The notes under the pieces are model-generated. The model saw only the letters and a list, made by a program, of their open reading frames with translations. It made no database searches and was not told the DNA's origin. From assembly GCA_030695785.1 (NCBI GenBank), contig JAUYPR010000032.1, forward strand, positions 1-7,727: a stretch of 7,727 nucleotides of DNA. Reading direction: 5' to 3'. Within the stretch, counting starts at the first letter, position 1; each line of letters starts with the position of its first letter. Position numbers and translations under genes: made by a program. Of the stretch, positions 1-6,306 are shown one piece after another. Origin of the DNA: a bacterium. GTDB taxonomy: Bacteria; Patescibacteriota; Microgenomatia; JAUYPR01.

Positions 1-103
1 TGTGCGTCCGGCCAAATGCAGGGGGGTAGAGGTTGATCTTTTTTTCTTCTAATGCCCGACGTTTGTCGCTGCGGATTTTTTGCAGACTCTCAAGCGGTGT
101 CAT
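1..103 (-). CDS. lysS: Lysyl-tRNA synthetase (class II), N-terminal 34 codons only
   Basis: Read on the minus strand from ATG at 103, the frame stays open to the window edge and gives a charged helix followed by INLYPPAFGRTH. This matches the N-terminus of bacterial class II LysRS, where a basic helix is followed by a YP..F.RTH segment at about residues 25-35, just before the OB-fold anticodon-binding domain. The enzyme charges tRNA-Lys with lysine in the cytoplasm. An in-frame TGA lies seven codons upstream and no other ATG intervenes, so the start is well fixed. No Shine-Dalgarno sequence precedes it. The gene follows the greA/M49-like operon after 46 bp, and greA-lysS proximity is common in bacteria, which supports the call. 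Only the N-terminus is present, so no catalytic motif can be checked. Another class II synthetase N-terminus is a less likely alternative. Confidence 0.75.
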   Translation of the reverse strand, partial: MTPLESLQKIRSDKRRALEEKKINLYPPAFGRTH

Positions 104-110
104 GATTGAA

Positions 111-138
111 AGTATACACGATCAGAGGATAAGAACAA
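111..138 (-). promoter_or_regulatory. Possible lysS promoter giving a leaderless transcript
   Basis: On the minus strand a -35-like TTGTTC (133-138) and a -10-like TATACT (111-116) are separated by 16 bp. Initiation about seven bases after the -10 would fall at or next to the A of the lysS ATG at 103, leaving little or no 5' leader. This fits the absence of a Shine-Dalgarno sequence. The -10 matches consensus at five of six positions and the -35 is moderate (four of six). The boxes lie wholly in the 46-bp gap after the preceding gene. lysS could instead be read through from the greA promoter. Confidence 0.45.
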
Positions 139-149
139 AGTTAGGGTTG

Positions 150-1733
150 TTATCCAGCAGCAACCGACGAGTTGTTTTCGTGCCCATATCGGACAATCTG
201 TTGTTCAAGCGCAACACCTGGAATAGCGACGGGCTCCACCACTTCTCCAATGCTTGCATGTTGAATCATGCGAAATGTTTCTGATTTTAAAAGAAAACTC
301 AAATCCCATGAAACGAAACGTGTGACTTCCTCAACTTTTGCAGATCTGTATAACCCCGCGTATGTTTGACACATTGCTTGCAACACATCCAGAGCAACTT
401 TCGGCCGGATATCGACAATTTTTCCAAATTCATCCACCATAACTGCTCTGTCTCGAATCAAACGACAGAAAATGATAAGATTTCTCGCATCATGCTCTTT
501 CCCGATAAATGCTGAGAGTGGATCCTCAATATTCACCGAATCTTTAAACATCCCCTGATCCATTTTTACCAATGTGCTTCCCATCTGCGCAATGAGAAGG
601 GCTCGAAATTGTCTTTCTGGAAGGCGGCCCTCGCTCCATTGTCGTGCGGCAACTGTTAAGGGCAACATACACGCGACACATTCATTCAAAAGATTGTATT
701 GTCCTTTGAGGCGATCCCGTGCCCCTTCCATCCGAATCCAAAAATGCGCCTGCTCTTCGGTGTTCACCAATCCACCAAGACTCATATCTCGAAGTTCAGA
801 CTCTGATGGAAACTCATCTGCGAGTCGCCCATCAATATGGCGCTGAATTGCATAGAAAATATCGCGGAACCGAATGACATACTGGTTTGGAATGAGAAGA
901 ATCCGCGCACCCCATGCTTTCTGTTGATCTGGATGGTTTGGAATAGCTTCGCCAACGAATTTCTTCTCGGCCATCACCCCAGCATAAATTGCTGCCTGAA
1001 TGGCTTCGACCGTCACTTTCCCTACTTCTGCTGGTTGATACTGCAAAAGTTCATGTATCAAAGGATGCTCTTGCACAAATGCATCACGCATCGCTGTATA
1101 TTTCCTCGTTGCTTCTTCATCCAAAACACCCAACGTGAGCTGGAATGAACACTTCTTCCCAAACCGAGTGTCGAAATACGATTCGAGTGGACCAAACTGG
1201 ACATGCAGTGGCAGATGTTCATGTTGAACCCATAACTTTGTTGCTCCAAGATAGTCTCCCCAACGAATACGCTCCCCAAGAAGCCGGAGATAGTGTCGAA
1301 GACGGAGATGATCAGAACTATCCGCCGCAGCGTGAAGAAGGTCCTGACATTCAATGAGAAGTGGCTCAATTTCCCGATGTTCTTGAAATGGAATAACCTT
1401 AAACGTTCGGTCAAAACGCTCTGCCACGGCCGTATATGGGCTCAATAACGCTGGATTATTCTGCGCTGCTCCTTCAATTGATTCATTCGTCCTTCTTTTC
1501 TGTTCCGGATAAAAACGCGACTTCAGAACCGCATGGAGATCAGAGACTGGACCGGCTAGGTGTGTCAAGATTTTAAATGTTCTCTGGTGTTCAGGGGGAA
1601 CTTTTGTCTCGATGAATTGGTCCAGCGGTTCGGGCATATACACATAGGGATATTGCTCCAAATTTGCTGGATCTTCATTGGAGAATGCGGATCGCAAGCG
1701 TTCTCCCTGCCGTGTCTTAATCTCTATCGTCAT
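150..1733 (-). CDS. M49 (dipeptidyl peptidase III-like) paralog, zinc motif altered to EEQAH
   Basis: This 527-aa soluble protein has no signal peptide or membrane segment. The order of its motifs matches the M49 family branch often found with Nudix domains: RFYP (73-76), SPYT (98-101), VIPF (113-116), FGPLESYFDTRFG (180-192), GEAIPN (261-266), a YGAR-like WGAR (274-277), then the zinc region. Family members bind zinc with two His of HExxH and a later Glu, and remove dipeptides from oligopeptides. Here the motif reads EEQAH at 326-330: the catalytic Glu (327), the second His (330) and the later Glu (351) are kept, but the first His is Glu. Peptidase activity is therefore doubtful; a binding or pseudo-enzyme role is my inference. 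The start overlaps the stop of the preceding paralog by four bases (ATGA), so translation is probably coupled. AAGGA lies 12 bases upstream, rather far for a ribosome site. It has a C-terminal tail beyond the region shared with the 469-aa neighbour. No Nudix domain is present. Confidence 0.65.
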   Translation of the reverse strand: MTIEIKTRQGERLRSAFSNEDPANLEQYPYVYMPEPLDQFIETKVPPEHQRTFKILTHLAGPVSDLHAVLKSRFYPEQKRRTNESIEGAAQNNPALLSPYTAVAERFDRTFKVIPFQEHREIEPLLIECQDLLHAAADSSDHLRLRHYLRLLGERIRWGDYLGATKLWVQHEHLPLHVQFGPLESYFDTRFGKKCSFQLTLGVLDEEATRKYTAMRDAFVQEHPLIHELLQYQPAEVGKVTVEAIQAAIYAGVMAEKKFVGEAIPNHPDQQKAWGARILLIPNQYVIRFRDIFYAIQRHIDGRLADEFPSESELRDMSLGGLVNTEEQAHFWIRMEGARDRLKGQYNLLNECVACMLPLTVAARQWSEGRLPERQFRALLIAQMGSTLVKMDQGMFKDSVNIEDPLSAFIGKEHDARNLIIFCRLIRDRAVMVDEFGKIVDIRPKVALDVLQAMCQTYAGLYRSAKVEEVTRFVSWDLSFLLKSETFRMIQHASIGEVVEPVAIPGVALEQQIVRYGHENNSSVAAG

Positions 1734-3139
1734 ACTTGAACCACATCCTTCGGCTTCATTTCTCCATAAATCGGATGCAAGCGCTTCATCCCTTCCAAAG
1801 AACCATATTTCTGAATAAATCGCATTGCATCCTCATAATTCCCCTCCGCAAAAATGCGTTCGGCTGGTTCGATCATATGATCAATTTCCAAAAACACCCG
1901 CACGAAGTTTGGCCATGAAATGCCGCCATGGTATTTAATGGATCCTGAATGGAGAAGGACATTCAACATCAGCACATTTGACGCCACATGTGCTTTGATG
2001 TCGTTTTTTCGAAACGCTATAAGGACAGAACGGCTTGTACTCCCTTCAAATCGGTCGAACAATCGACAAATATACATTACCAAGATTGCCTCAAATTCTT
2101 TCTCGGTAAAGACATTTTTTAACAACAGGTAGCTTGCTAAACGAATCGCTAGGAGTTCCGTTGTCATCTCATTGAAAATAGGGTAGAGCCCTTGCAGTCG
2201 TTTGACTCCCGTCCGAAATCGTGTGAGAAATCGTGATATCTCATGGAGGAGAACAAGATAGAAAAATGAGCGTTCAAGGAGTGGGCGTGAAAAACCATCC
2301 CTGAAGTGTCGCTCAAACACTGATTCAAAAATGCGCATATGGTAACTATTAAACACATACTGCAGTACCGGCAGGTTCAATGTTGCAATCGCACCATATC
2401 GCTCGATTAAATCTGGTCTATTTGGGAGCGTCTCTCCGCTAAAACGATAATCAACCATAAGCCCCCCTGCGGCAATTGTATTTTCAACACAGACGCGCGT
2501 CTTCTCAAGAAATTGAATACGCTCCGCAGAAAATGCCTCACGGCGGTGACGGATAATGAGGTTTTTTATCTCGTCGCAACGCTTCGTTAACTCTGTATTC
2601 AACGTACTGACCCATGCCTGATATCCATATTTTTTGTAGAAAAATTTATCTTCGTATGGTTCCATGGGGCCAATCCAAAACCGAATCCGCTGGCAATTTG
2701 CGATCATATTCGTAACAATTGCCTCTTCATACGCATCAGTTCGTAGCGCCTTTATTTGGGCGTGAAGCACAGAACAGAGTTTGCGATCTTTTGTGAGCGA
2801 TGACGCTTTCAAAAGAAGCTGCTCAATTTTTTTAAGCTGCACATGATAACGGACATGATAGGGCACGGGAATGATTTTATCCGAATCGTGGCTACGTTCG
2901 ACAATCGTAAAATGGGATAAAATCTCTGCATTTGACTGCGCAGCACGTTCAATATCCTCCTTGGTTAAATCTTTGGGGTAAAAATTTCCACCAGGAAATT
3001 TTTTATTGACCTGAAGTCCATATAATGATCCCACTATTTGAACAACCTGCGTGAGGATATCCACCGTTGCTTTTTCCTGCTCTGATAAATCGTGTTGTGG
3101 AGTTTGGTATGACAGGAAATACTGCGATGCGGGAATCAT
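1730..3139 (-). CDS. M49 (dipeptidyl peptidase III-like) paralog, zinc motif altered to HEISR
   Basis: This 469-aa cytosolic protein is a paralog of the gene after it and the closer of the two to M49 peptidases. Recognisable pieces in family order are NFYPKDLTKEDI (52-63), HFTIV (76-80), VPY (92-94), IGPMEPYEDKFF (156-167), GETLPN (235-240), YGA (248-250), FFYLVLLHEISRF (292-304), LYPIFNEMTTELLA (318-331) and a C-terminal helical part with GNYEDAMRFIQKYG (433-446). Active relatives have HExxH near residue 300 and a Glu ligand in the following EEAKAD-like segment. Here His299, Glu300 and Glu324 are kept, but the second His is Arg303, so one zinc ligand is missing. The distance from that position to the Glu is 21 residues, exactly as in the paralog. 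The start overlaps the greA stop as ATGA, and no good Shine-Dalgarno sequence is present, consistent with coupling to greA translation. The substrate is unknown; loss of peptidase activity is inferred. Confidence 0.7.
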   Translation of the reverse strand: MIPASQYFLSYQTPQHDLSEQEKATVDILTQVVQIVGSLYGLQVNKKFPGGNFYPKDLTKEDIERAAQSNAEILSHFTIVERSHDSDKIIPVPYHVRYHVQLKKIEQLLLKASSLTKDRKLCSVLHAQIKALRTDAYEEAIVTNMIANCQRIRFWIGPMEPYEDKFFYKKYGYQAWVSTLNTELTKRCDEIKNLIIRHRREAFSAERIQFLEKTRVCVENTIAAGGLMVDYRFSGETLPNRPDLIERYGAIATLNLPVLQYVFNSYHMRIFESVFERHFRDGFSRPLLERSFFYLVLLHEISRFLTRFRTGVKRLQGLYPIFNEMTTELLAIRLASYLLLKNVFTEKEFEAILVMYICRLFDRFEGSTSRSVLIAFRKNDIKAHVASNVLMLNVLLHSGSIKYHGGISWPNFVRVFLEIDHMIEPAERIFAEGNYEDAMRFIQKYGSLEGMKRLHPIYGEMKPKDVVQV

Positions 3140-3606
3140 CTAATCTCGAGGACCTTGTATTTTGTGCGGACAATCTGGGTGGTGACCTCGACCACATCAC
3201 CGACCTTCGCACCCAAGAGTGCCATGCCGGCAGGTGATTCGTTCGAAATTTTCCCTTTCATCGGGTCTGCCTCGAGGCTCCCAACAATCATAAATTCATC
3301 AATCTCGCCGTCCACTTCAACTTTGACGGTCGAGCCGATAACGACAAACCCCGGCTTTTTTGTCGGGACGTGGGCAATCACCTGCGCGCGCTTCAAAATC
3401 TCTTCAAGCTCTTGAATACGGCCTTCCATAAACGCCTGCTCTTCGCGCGCGGCTTCGTATTCTGAGTTTTCAGAAATATCGCCAAATTCTCGCGCCCGTT
3501 GGATCCGTGCGACCACTTTCGGCCGTTTCAACTCCACCAGGTTTGCATATTCTTTTTGAAGTCTCCCTAACCCGTCTTGGGTCAGAAGAATGTTTTTCAT
3601 ATTCAT
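3136..3606 (-). CDS. greA: Transcription elongation factor GreA
   Basis: This full-length 156-aa GreA rescues backtracked RNA polymerase by stimulating cleavage of the nascent RNA 3' end. The N-terminal coiled coil carries the tip motif GDISENSEYEAAREEQ (42-57), with the acidic residues Asp43 and Glu46 that reach into the secondary channel. The C-terminal FKBP-like domain has ESPAGMALLGAKVGDVVEV (123-141). It ends at the usual place with KYKVLEIR. Two ATGs six bases apart can start it (3606 and 3600). The sequence GGTGGGG (3612-3618) is five bases from the first and eleven from the second, so the first is preferred. It heads an operon with the two M49-like genes through an ATGA overlap and has a good promoter just upstream. 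TGA is the stop. Confidence 0.97.
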   Translation of the reverse strand: MNMKNILLTQDGLGRLQKEYANLVELKRPKVVARIQRAREFGDISENSEYEAAREEQAFMEGRIQELEEILKRAQVIAHVPTKKPGFVVIGSTVKVEVDGEIDEFMIVGSLEADPMKGKISNESPAGMALLGAKVGDVVEVTTQIVRTKYKVLEIR

Positions 3607-3627
3607 ATATACCCCACCAGAACGTAA

Positions 3628-3656
3628 AGTCTAGCAAGGAGAAGCGTAGTTGTCAA
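3628..3656 (-). promoter_or_regulatory. greA operon promoter, sigma70 type
   Basis: On the minus strand a perfect -35 TTGACA (3651-3656) and a -10 TAGACT (3628-3633, four of six consensus bases) are 17 bp apart. Transcription would begin near 3621, leaving a leader of about 15 bases that contains the GGTGGGG ribosome site of greA. It should drive greA and both M49-like genes, and possibly lysS. Its -35 bases overlap those of the divergent tRNA promoter. Confidence 0.7.
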
Positions 3657-3679
3657 GTCCATGAAGTCTATGTTACGAT
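3650..3679 (+). promoter_or_regulatory. Probable promoter of tRNA-Glu and the PH-domain gene
   Basis: On the plus strand TTGTCA (3650-3655, five of six consensus bases) and TACGAT (3674-3679, four of six) are separated by 18 bp. Initiation near 3686 would leave about nine bases before the tRNA. The -35 shares bases with the greA -35 on the other strand through the heptamer TTGTCAA, which reads TTGACAA in reverse. The element is weaker than the greA promoter but correctly placed. Confidence 0.5.
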
Positions 3680-3694
3680 ATCTCTCGAGAAAAT

Positions 3695-3768
3695 GCCGCC
3701 TTCGTCTAGTGGCCTAAGACACCTGGTTCTCATCCAGGAGATCAGGGGTTCGACTCCCCTAGGCGGTA
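3695..3768 (+). tRNA. tRNA-Glu, anticodon CTC
   Basis: A complete cloverleaf is visible. The acceptor stem GCCGCCT (3695-3701) pairs with AGGCGGT (3761-3767), with the first pair a G-U wobble. The TCGTCTAGTGGCCTAAGACA section gives the D arm typical of glutamate tRNAs. The anticodon stem CCTGG/CCAGG encloses TTCTCAT with anticodon CTC at 3729-3731, and the T arm is AGGGG-TTCGACT-CCCCT (3744-3760). The discriminator is A at 3768. CCA is not encoded, so the 3' end must be added by a CCA-adding enzyme. It decodes GAG. The following gene starts three bases later, so both are almost certainly on one transcript. Confidence 0.97.
3761..3766 (+). promoter_or_regulatory. Putative ribosome binding site inside the tRNA acceptor stem
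   Basis: AGGCGG differs from AGGAGG at one base and ends five bases before the ATG at 3772, an ideal Shine-Dalgarno distance. The same six bases form the 3' strand of the tRNA-Glu acceptor stem. They can therefore act as a ribosome site only on transcripts where the tRNA is not folded or not yet cut out. After tRNA 3' processing the message would be left with about three leader bases. Confidence 0.4.
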
Positions 3769-3771
3769 CTG

Positions 3772-4365
3772 ATGATAACGGAGACATTTACCTTTCAAGG
3801 CAAACACCAGGACGAAGTTGTTTTGTATGTCTCGCGCATGCACCGTTTGGCACTGATCAAAAACATCATCCTCATATGTCTTGCCGCTGGAATGCTTCTT
3901 TATTTTCTGTGGACGTTTGGCCGTGGACTTGTTGGATTTATTCTGCCAACCAATATGCTGATAATCACAACGATCTTGATTGTGGCTGCATGGATATTCT
4001 CCCTGTGGTGGGCGTGGGTCATCTGGTCAAAAAACTATTTCGTCATCACCGACCGGCGTCTCGTGAAGCTTGGATACCATTCTCCCTTCACGTCATACCA
4101 ACTCAGCGCGAACCTTTCAGAATTGCAAGATTCCGCCGCAACATCCCGTTCGGTTCTTGAACAAATCCTTGGCATTGGCACATTTTACGCCCGCACATCC
4201 GCAGCCGCCATTTTCGATTTCCACTTTGAGTATTTACCATTTCACCGGGATCTACACAACTACGTGAATAAACTTTTGTACACACTGAAGCACGATCCAA
4301 ATGCGACGCAAACTCTGAAATCATTCCGCCCCTTTATCCCCAAAAACAGAGGCGAGCGGTATTAA
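3772..4365 (+). CDS. Membrane protein with bacterial PH domain (bPH2, YdbS/DUF304-like)
   Basis: This 197-aa protein begins with FTFQGKHQDEVVLYVSRMHR, the F.F.G...DE.VL.V.R.H opening typical of small bPH2 membrane proteins, which supports the ATG at 3772. Two hydrophobic segments follow, at about 28-48 and 61-85. The PH-like domain runs from about 88 to 172, starting with YFVITDRRLVK (89-99). It continues with an L.N/S.L.D strand (115-120) and the turn ILGIGTFYARTSAA (132-145), matching the G.GT....T.A pattern of the family. The family's biochemical role is largely unknown; the domain probably lies on the cytoplasmic side (inference). An in-frame TAG lies four codons upstream inside the tRNA, so translation cannot begin earlier except at CTG 3769. 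No independent Shine-Dalgarno sequence exists outside the tRNA. The stop codon shares the TTAA with that of the convergent neighbour. Confidence 0.85.
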   Translation: MITETFTFQGKHQDEVVLYVSRMHRLALIKNIILICLAAGMLLYFLWTFGRGLVGFILPTNMLIITTILIVAAWIFSLWWAWVIWSKNYFVITDRRLVKLGYHSPFTSYQLSANLSELQDSAATSRSVLEQILGIGTFYARTSAAAIFDFHFEYLPFHRDLHNYVNKLLYTLKHDPNATQTLKSFRPFIPKNRGERY

Positions 4366-5612
4366 GAAGGAATCTCCCGAAGAAAAGCAAGAGTCGTCTG
4401 GAGCTGTTGGCCGTGGGCGTCTCCGTTCAATACAAAACTATCCGAAGATGACGCAGCACTTCGCCCTTCACCAAGCTGGACATCGATCCAATGTCCTTCC
4501 GCATCGTTTTGTGGGAAAACGACACGGACAATTGTGTGGTACGGTGCGTTTTTGTCAACCCTGCATTGATTGTGATCAAGGGATCCGGATAAACTATGCG
4601 TGATGATCACCTGTGGACACGAACGATCGATGCCGTCGTATTGAAGAAACTCCGCTTGTATCATCTTCCCATCATCGATCAGTTTACCCCGATGTGTCAA
4701 AAGGCGATACGATTCCAAGAGAATTTGTTCGGATAACTCTCTATCTTCCACGCCGACATAGCTTCTTTTCTCTGCTCGGTCGGCAATATAGTCATAGCAA
4801 ACACCGGATGGCGTCGTCCATCGAAGCGCTGTCTTTCGAATCCATGCAGTCAGCATCTTCCAAGCTTCTCGAAATGGGATGGTCGCAAGCGACGAGTCGT
4901 TCACAACACAAGCAAGCGTATGCAGGGCAAAAAGACCCGCAGTGCGGAACCGGCCTTCTTTTATGGAAAGCAGGAAGAAACGGCTTCCAATAGTTGTGGC
5001 CCGTTCCCAATTTCCTTTGTCGTATGCGGCAAATAATGCCTCCCCTGCCCGTGTTTCAACCTCCTTGAAGGTTTGCCGGTTGCGTCGGCGTTCAAGTACA
5101 GCGAGTTCAAATCGTGCTAATGTCCTTGCAGTCGGCTCGCGACTTTGGGCAGCCGCCCGTTCGAGCGTCTTGATCGCTTCGTCAACAAAACCTGTATTTC
5201 CGGTCAAAGCCGCCAGCGACAGGAAAAATTTTGCGCGATCACGAAGCTGCTCGGTGGGATGATCGTATGATTCGCCAAACGGACCGACGCGAATTGATTG
5301 TGTAGCTTCCTGAATTTCTGGATGCCCATAGCCGCGACTCATAGAAAAGGCCGCCTCTTCTAACCAAAACGCAGCTGTCGGCGCATTCCAGGATTGGTTT
5401 GCGGCAGAAAGTTCGGCTGAACACAAAAGACGCAGTGAGGCAAGGATTCCTGCTTGTTCTTGGACTGAAAGATTGTCGAGGCCATGTTCGATCACGCGGG
5501 CGAGCGCTGGTCTGACAAGGGAGGTCGCACCACGATAATCCCCTACGACACGTCGCTGTTCTGCCTGAGCAATGTCTTCAAGTGTTGGACGATATTGAGC
5601 TTCGACTCCCAT
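4362..5612 (-). CDS. Unrecognised helical-repeat (TPR-like) protein with distinct C-terminal region
   Basis: I do not recognise the family of this 416-aa protein. Residues 1 to about 265 are nearly all helix-forming and show TPR-like features: small residues at regular spacing and A..L..A patterns, e.g. FFLSLAALTGNTGFVDEAIK (129-148) followed by TLERAAAQS, then TARTLARFELAVLERRR (161-177) and GRFRTAGLFALHTLA (220-234). Residues from about 330 to 416 look different, with beta-like stretches PQVIITHSLSG (333-343), YHTIVRVVFP (358-367) and HWIDVQLGE (374-382), then a Ser-rich SAASSSDSF (385-393). No signal peptide or membrane segment is present, so it is probably cytoplasmic; a scaffold or protein-binding role is only a guess from the repeats. 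The start ATG at 5612 has no Shine-Dalgarno sequence. It has its own promoter and lies 37 bp after the HD-GYP gene. The stop overlaps that of the convergent PH-domain gene. Confidence 0.7.
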   Translation of the reverse strand: MGVEAQYRPTLEDIAQAEQRRVVGDYRGATSLVRPALARVIEHGLDNLSVQEQAGILASLRLLCSAELSAANQSWNAPTAAFWLEEAAFSMSRGYGHPEIQEATQSIRVGPFGESYDHPTEQLRDRAKFFLSLAALTGNTGFVDEAIKTLERAAAQSREPTARTLARFELAVLERRRNRQTFKEVETRAGEALFAAYDKGNWERATTIGSRFFLLSIKEGRFRTAGLFALHTLACVVNDSSLATIPFREAWKMLTAWIRKTALRWTTPSGVCYDYIADRAEKRSYVGVEDRELSEQILLESYRLLTHRGKLIDDGKMIQAEFLQYDGIDRSCPQVIITHSLSGSLDHNQCRVDKNAPYHTIVRVVFPQNDAEGHWIDVQLGEGRSAASSSDSFVLNGDAHGQQLQTTLAFLREIPS

Positions 5613-5632
5613 ATGAATGGCAGAAGAGGCTA

Positions 5633-5661
5633 ATTATACCTCCCAAAGGCTATTTCGTCAA
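5633..5661 (-). promoter_or_regulatory. Near-consensus promoter of the 416-aa repeat protein gene
   Basis: On the minus strand a perfect -10 TATAAT (5633-5638) lies 17 bp from a -35 TTGACG (5656-5661, five of six consensus bases). Initiation near 5626 gives a leader of about 14 bases with no purine-rich ribosome site. The -35 is embedded in the last codons of the HD-GYP gene (Leu-Thr-Lys-stop). This is the closest match to sigma70 consensus in the window. Confidence 0.7.
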
Positions 5662-6288
5662 TGCCAAAAGGTCATCCACAAATGGCATGAGAGAAGGGTC
5701 GAATACGGGACCATTCCTTTGCATGGTTTGAAGAATCTCGAAAGATTCCTCGAGAGAAAAAGCGGCGCGGTAGCGGCGGGAGATGCGCAGGGCGCCAATT
5801 ACATCTGCGAGCCGCAAGAAACGCAACGCATGAGGAATTGTTTCTCCCTTCAGCCCATCTGGGTAACCGGAGCCGTTCCATGACTCGTGATGTCCACGAA
5901 CCCACGGCGCAACCGAGATAAACGGCTCGCCAAGTTTCTGACAAATCTGACCACCCAGCACTGTGTGTTTACGTTTGATGATATCTTCTTCGGGCGAGAG
6001 CGTGCGCGGCAGACCAAAAACATTGTCCATCACCGCCGCCTTCCCAATATCATGCATGAGTGCAGCAAGACACAACGACGACGATTGAACAGGATTTCCT
6101 TTCTTTTCATTCAAGAAAAGACTCCCCCGCGCAACCAAGGTGAGGTGTGCCCGAACCGACATTTCTTTGTCACCGTAAGTTGCAACGGCAGCAAGAAGAA
6201 CTCGATCAGTCAACTTCTTTGCATGCGCATGTTGCAGATGAGTTTTGAATTGTGTCACAACAAAGGCAACCGACAATGAGGCATCCAC
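5650..6288 (-). CDS. Stand-alone HD-GYP domain protein (putative cyclic-di-nucleotide phosphodiesterase)
   Basis: This 212-aa protein consists of little more than one HD-GYP domain. HD-GYP proteins are metal-dependent phosphodiesterases that hydrolyse c-di-GMP and related signals. The visible residues match the family order: a likely first ligand His48, LMHDIGKAAV (77-86) with His79, Asp80 and Lys83, His108 in KRKHTVLGG, HHESWNGSGYPDGLKGE (133-149) with the GYP signature at 141-143, LADVIGAL (160-167) with Asp162, and the family tail S.EE....L (178-186) and FDP (196-198). All expected metal and GYP residues seem present, so activity is plausible. There is no receiver, PAS, GAF or membrane domain attached. 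The start is GTG at 6288, the first start codon after an in-frame TGA, with no clear Shine-Dalgarno sequence. It lies 18 bp after hppA and is probably co-transcribed with it. The substrate is not certain. Confidence 0.9.
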   Translation of the reverse strand: MDASLSVAFVVTQFKTHLQHAHAKKLTDRVLLAAVATYGDKEMSVRAHLTLVARGSLFLNEKKGNPVQSSSLCLAALMHDIGKAAVMDNVFGLPRTLSPEEDIIKRKHTVLGGQICQKLGEPFISVAPWVRGHHESWNGSGYPDGLKGETIPHALRFLRLADVIGALRISRRYRAAFSLEESFEILQTMQRNGPVFDPSLMPFVDDLLALTK

Positions 6289-6306
6289 GCCGCTATGGTA
6301 TCACGA

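Noticed and set aside
1058..1414. Minus-strand 118-codon open frame within the 527-aa gene
   Set aside because: It is an out-of-frame shadow of the M49-like gene with no family resemblance.
1730..3139. Alternative genetic code with TGA as glycine (Gracilibacteria type)
   Set aside because: TGA ends greA, the 469-aa gene and hppA, and greA and hppA stop exactly at their families' normal C-termini, so TGA acts as stop here.
150..3139. The M49-like genes as decaying pseudogenes
   Set aside because: Both are full length without frameshifts, keep the same motif order and spacing, and are joined by precise ATGA overlaps; only the zinc ligands are changed.
3683..3690. Palindrome TCTCGAGA just before tRNA-Glu, as a possible operator
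   Set aside because: An 8-base palindrome is expected by chance in a window this size; similar CTCGAG strings occur elsewhere (near 3145 and 5751) without regulatory context.
3507..4160. Plus-strand 217-codon open frame across the greA start, tRNA and PH gene
   Set aside because: It runs antisense through greA, through the tRNA and out of frame through the PH-domain gene; its translation resembles no protein family.
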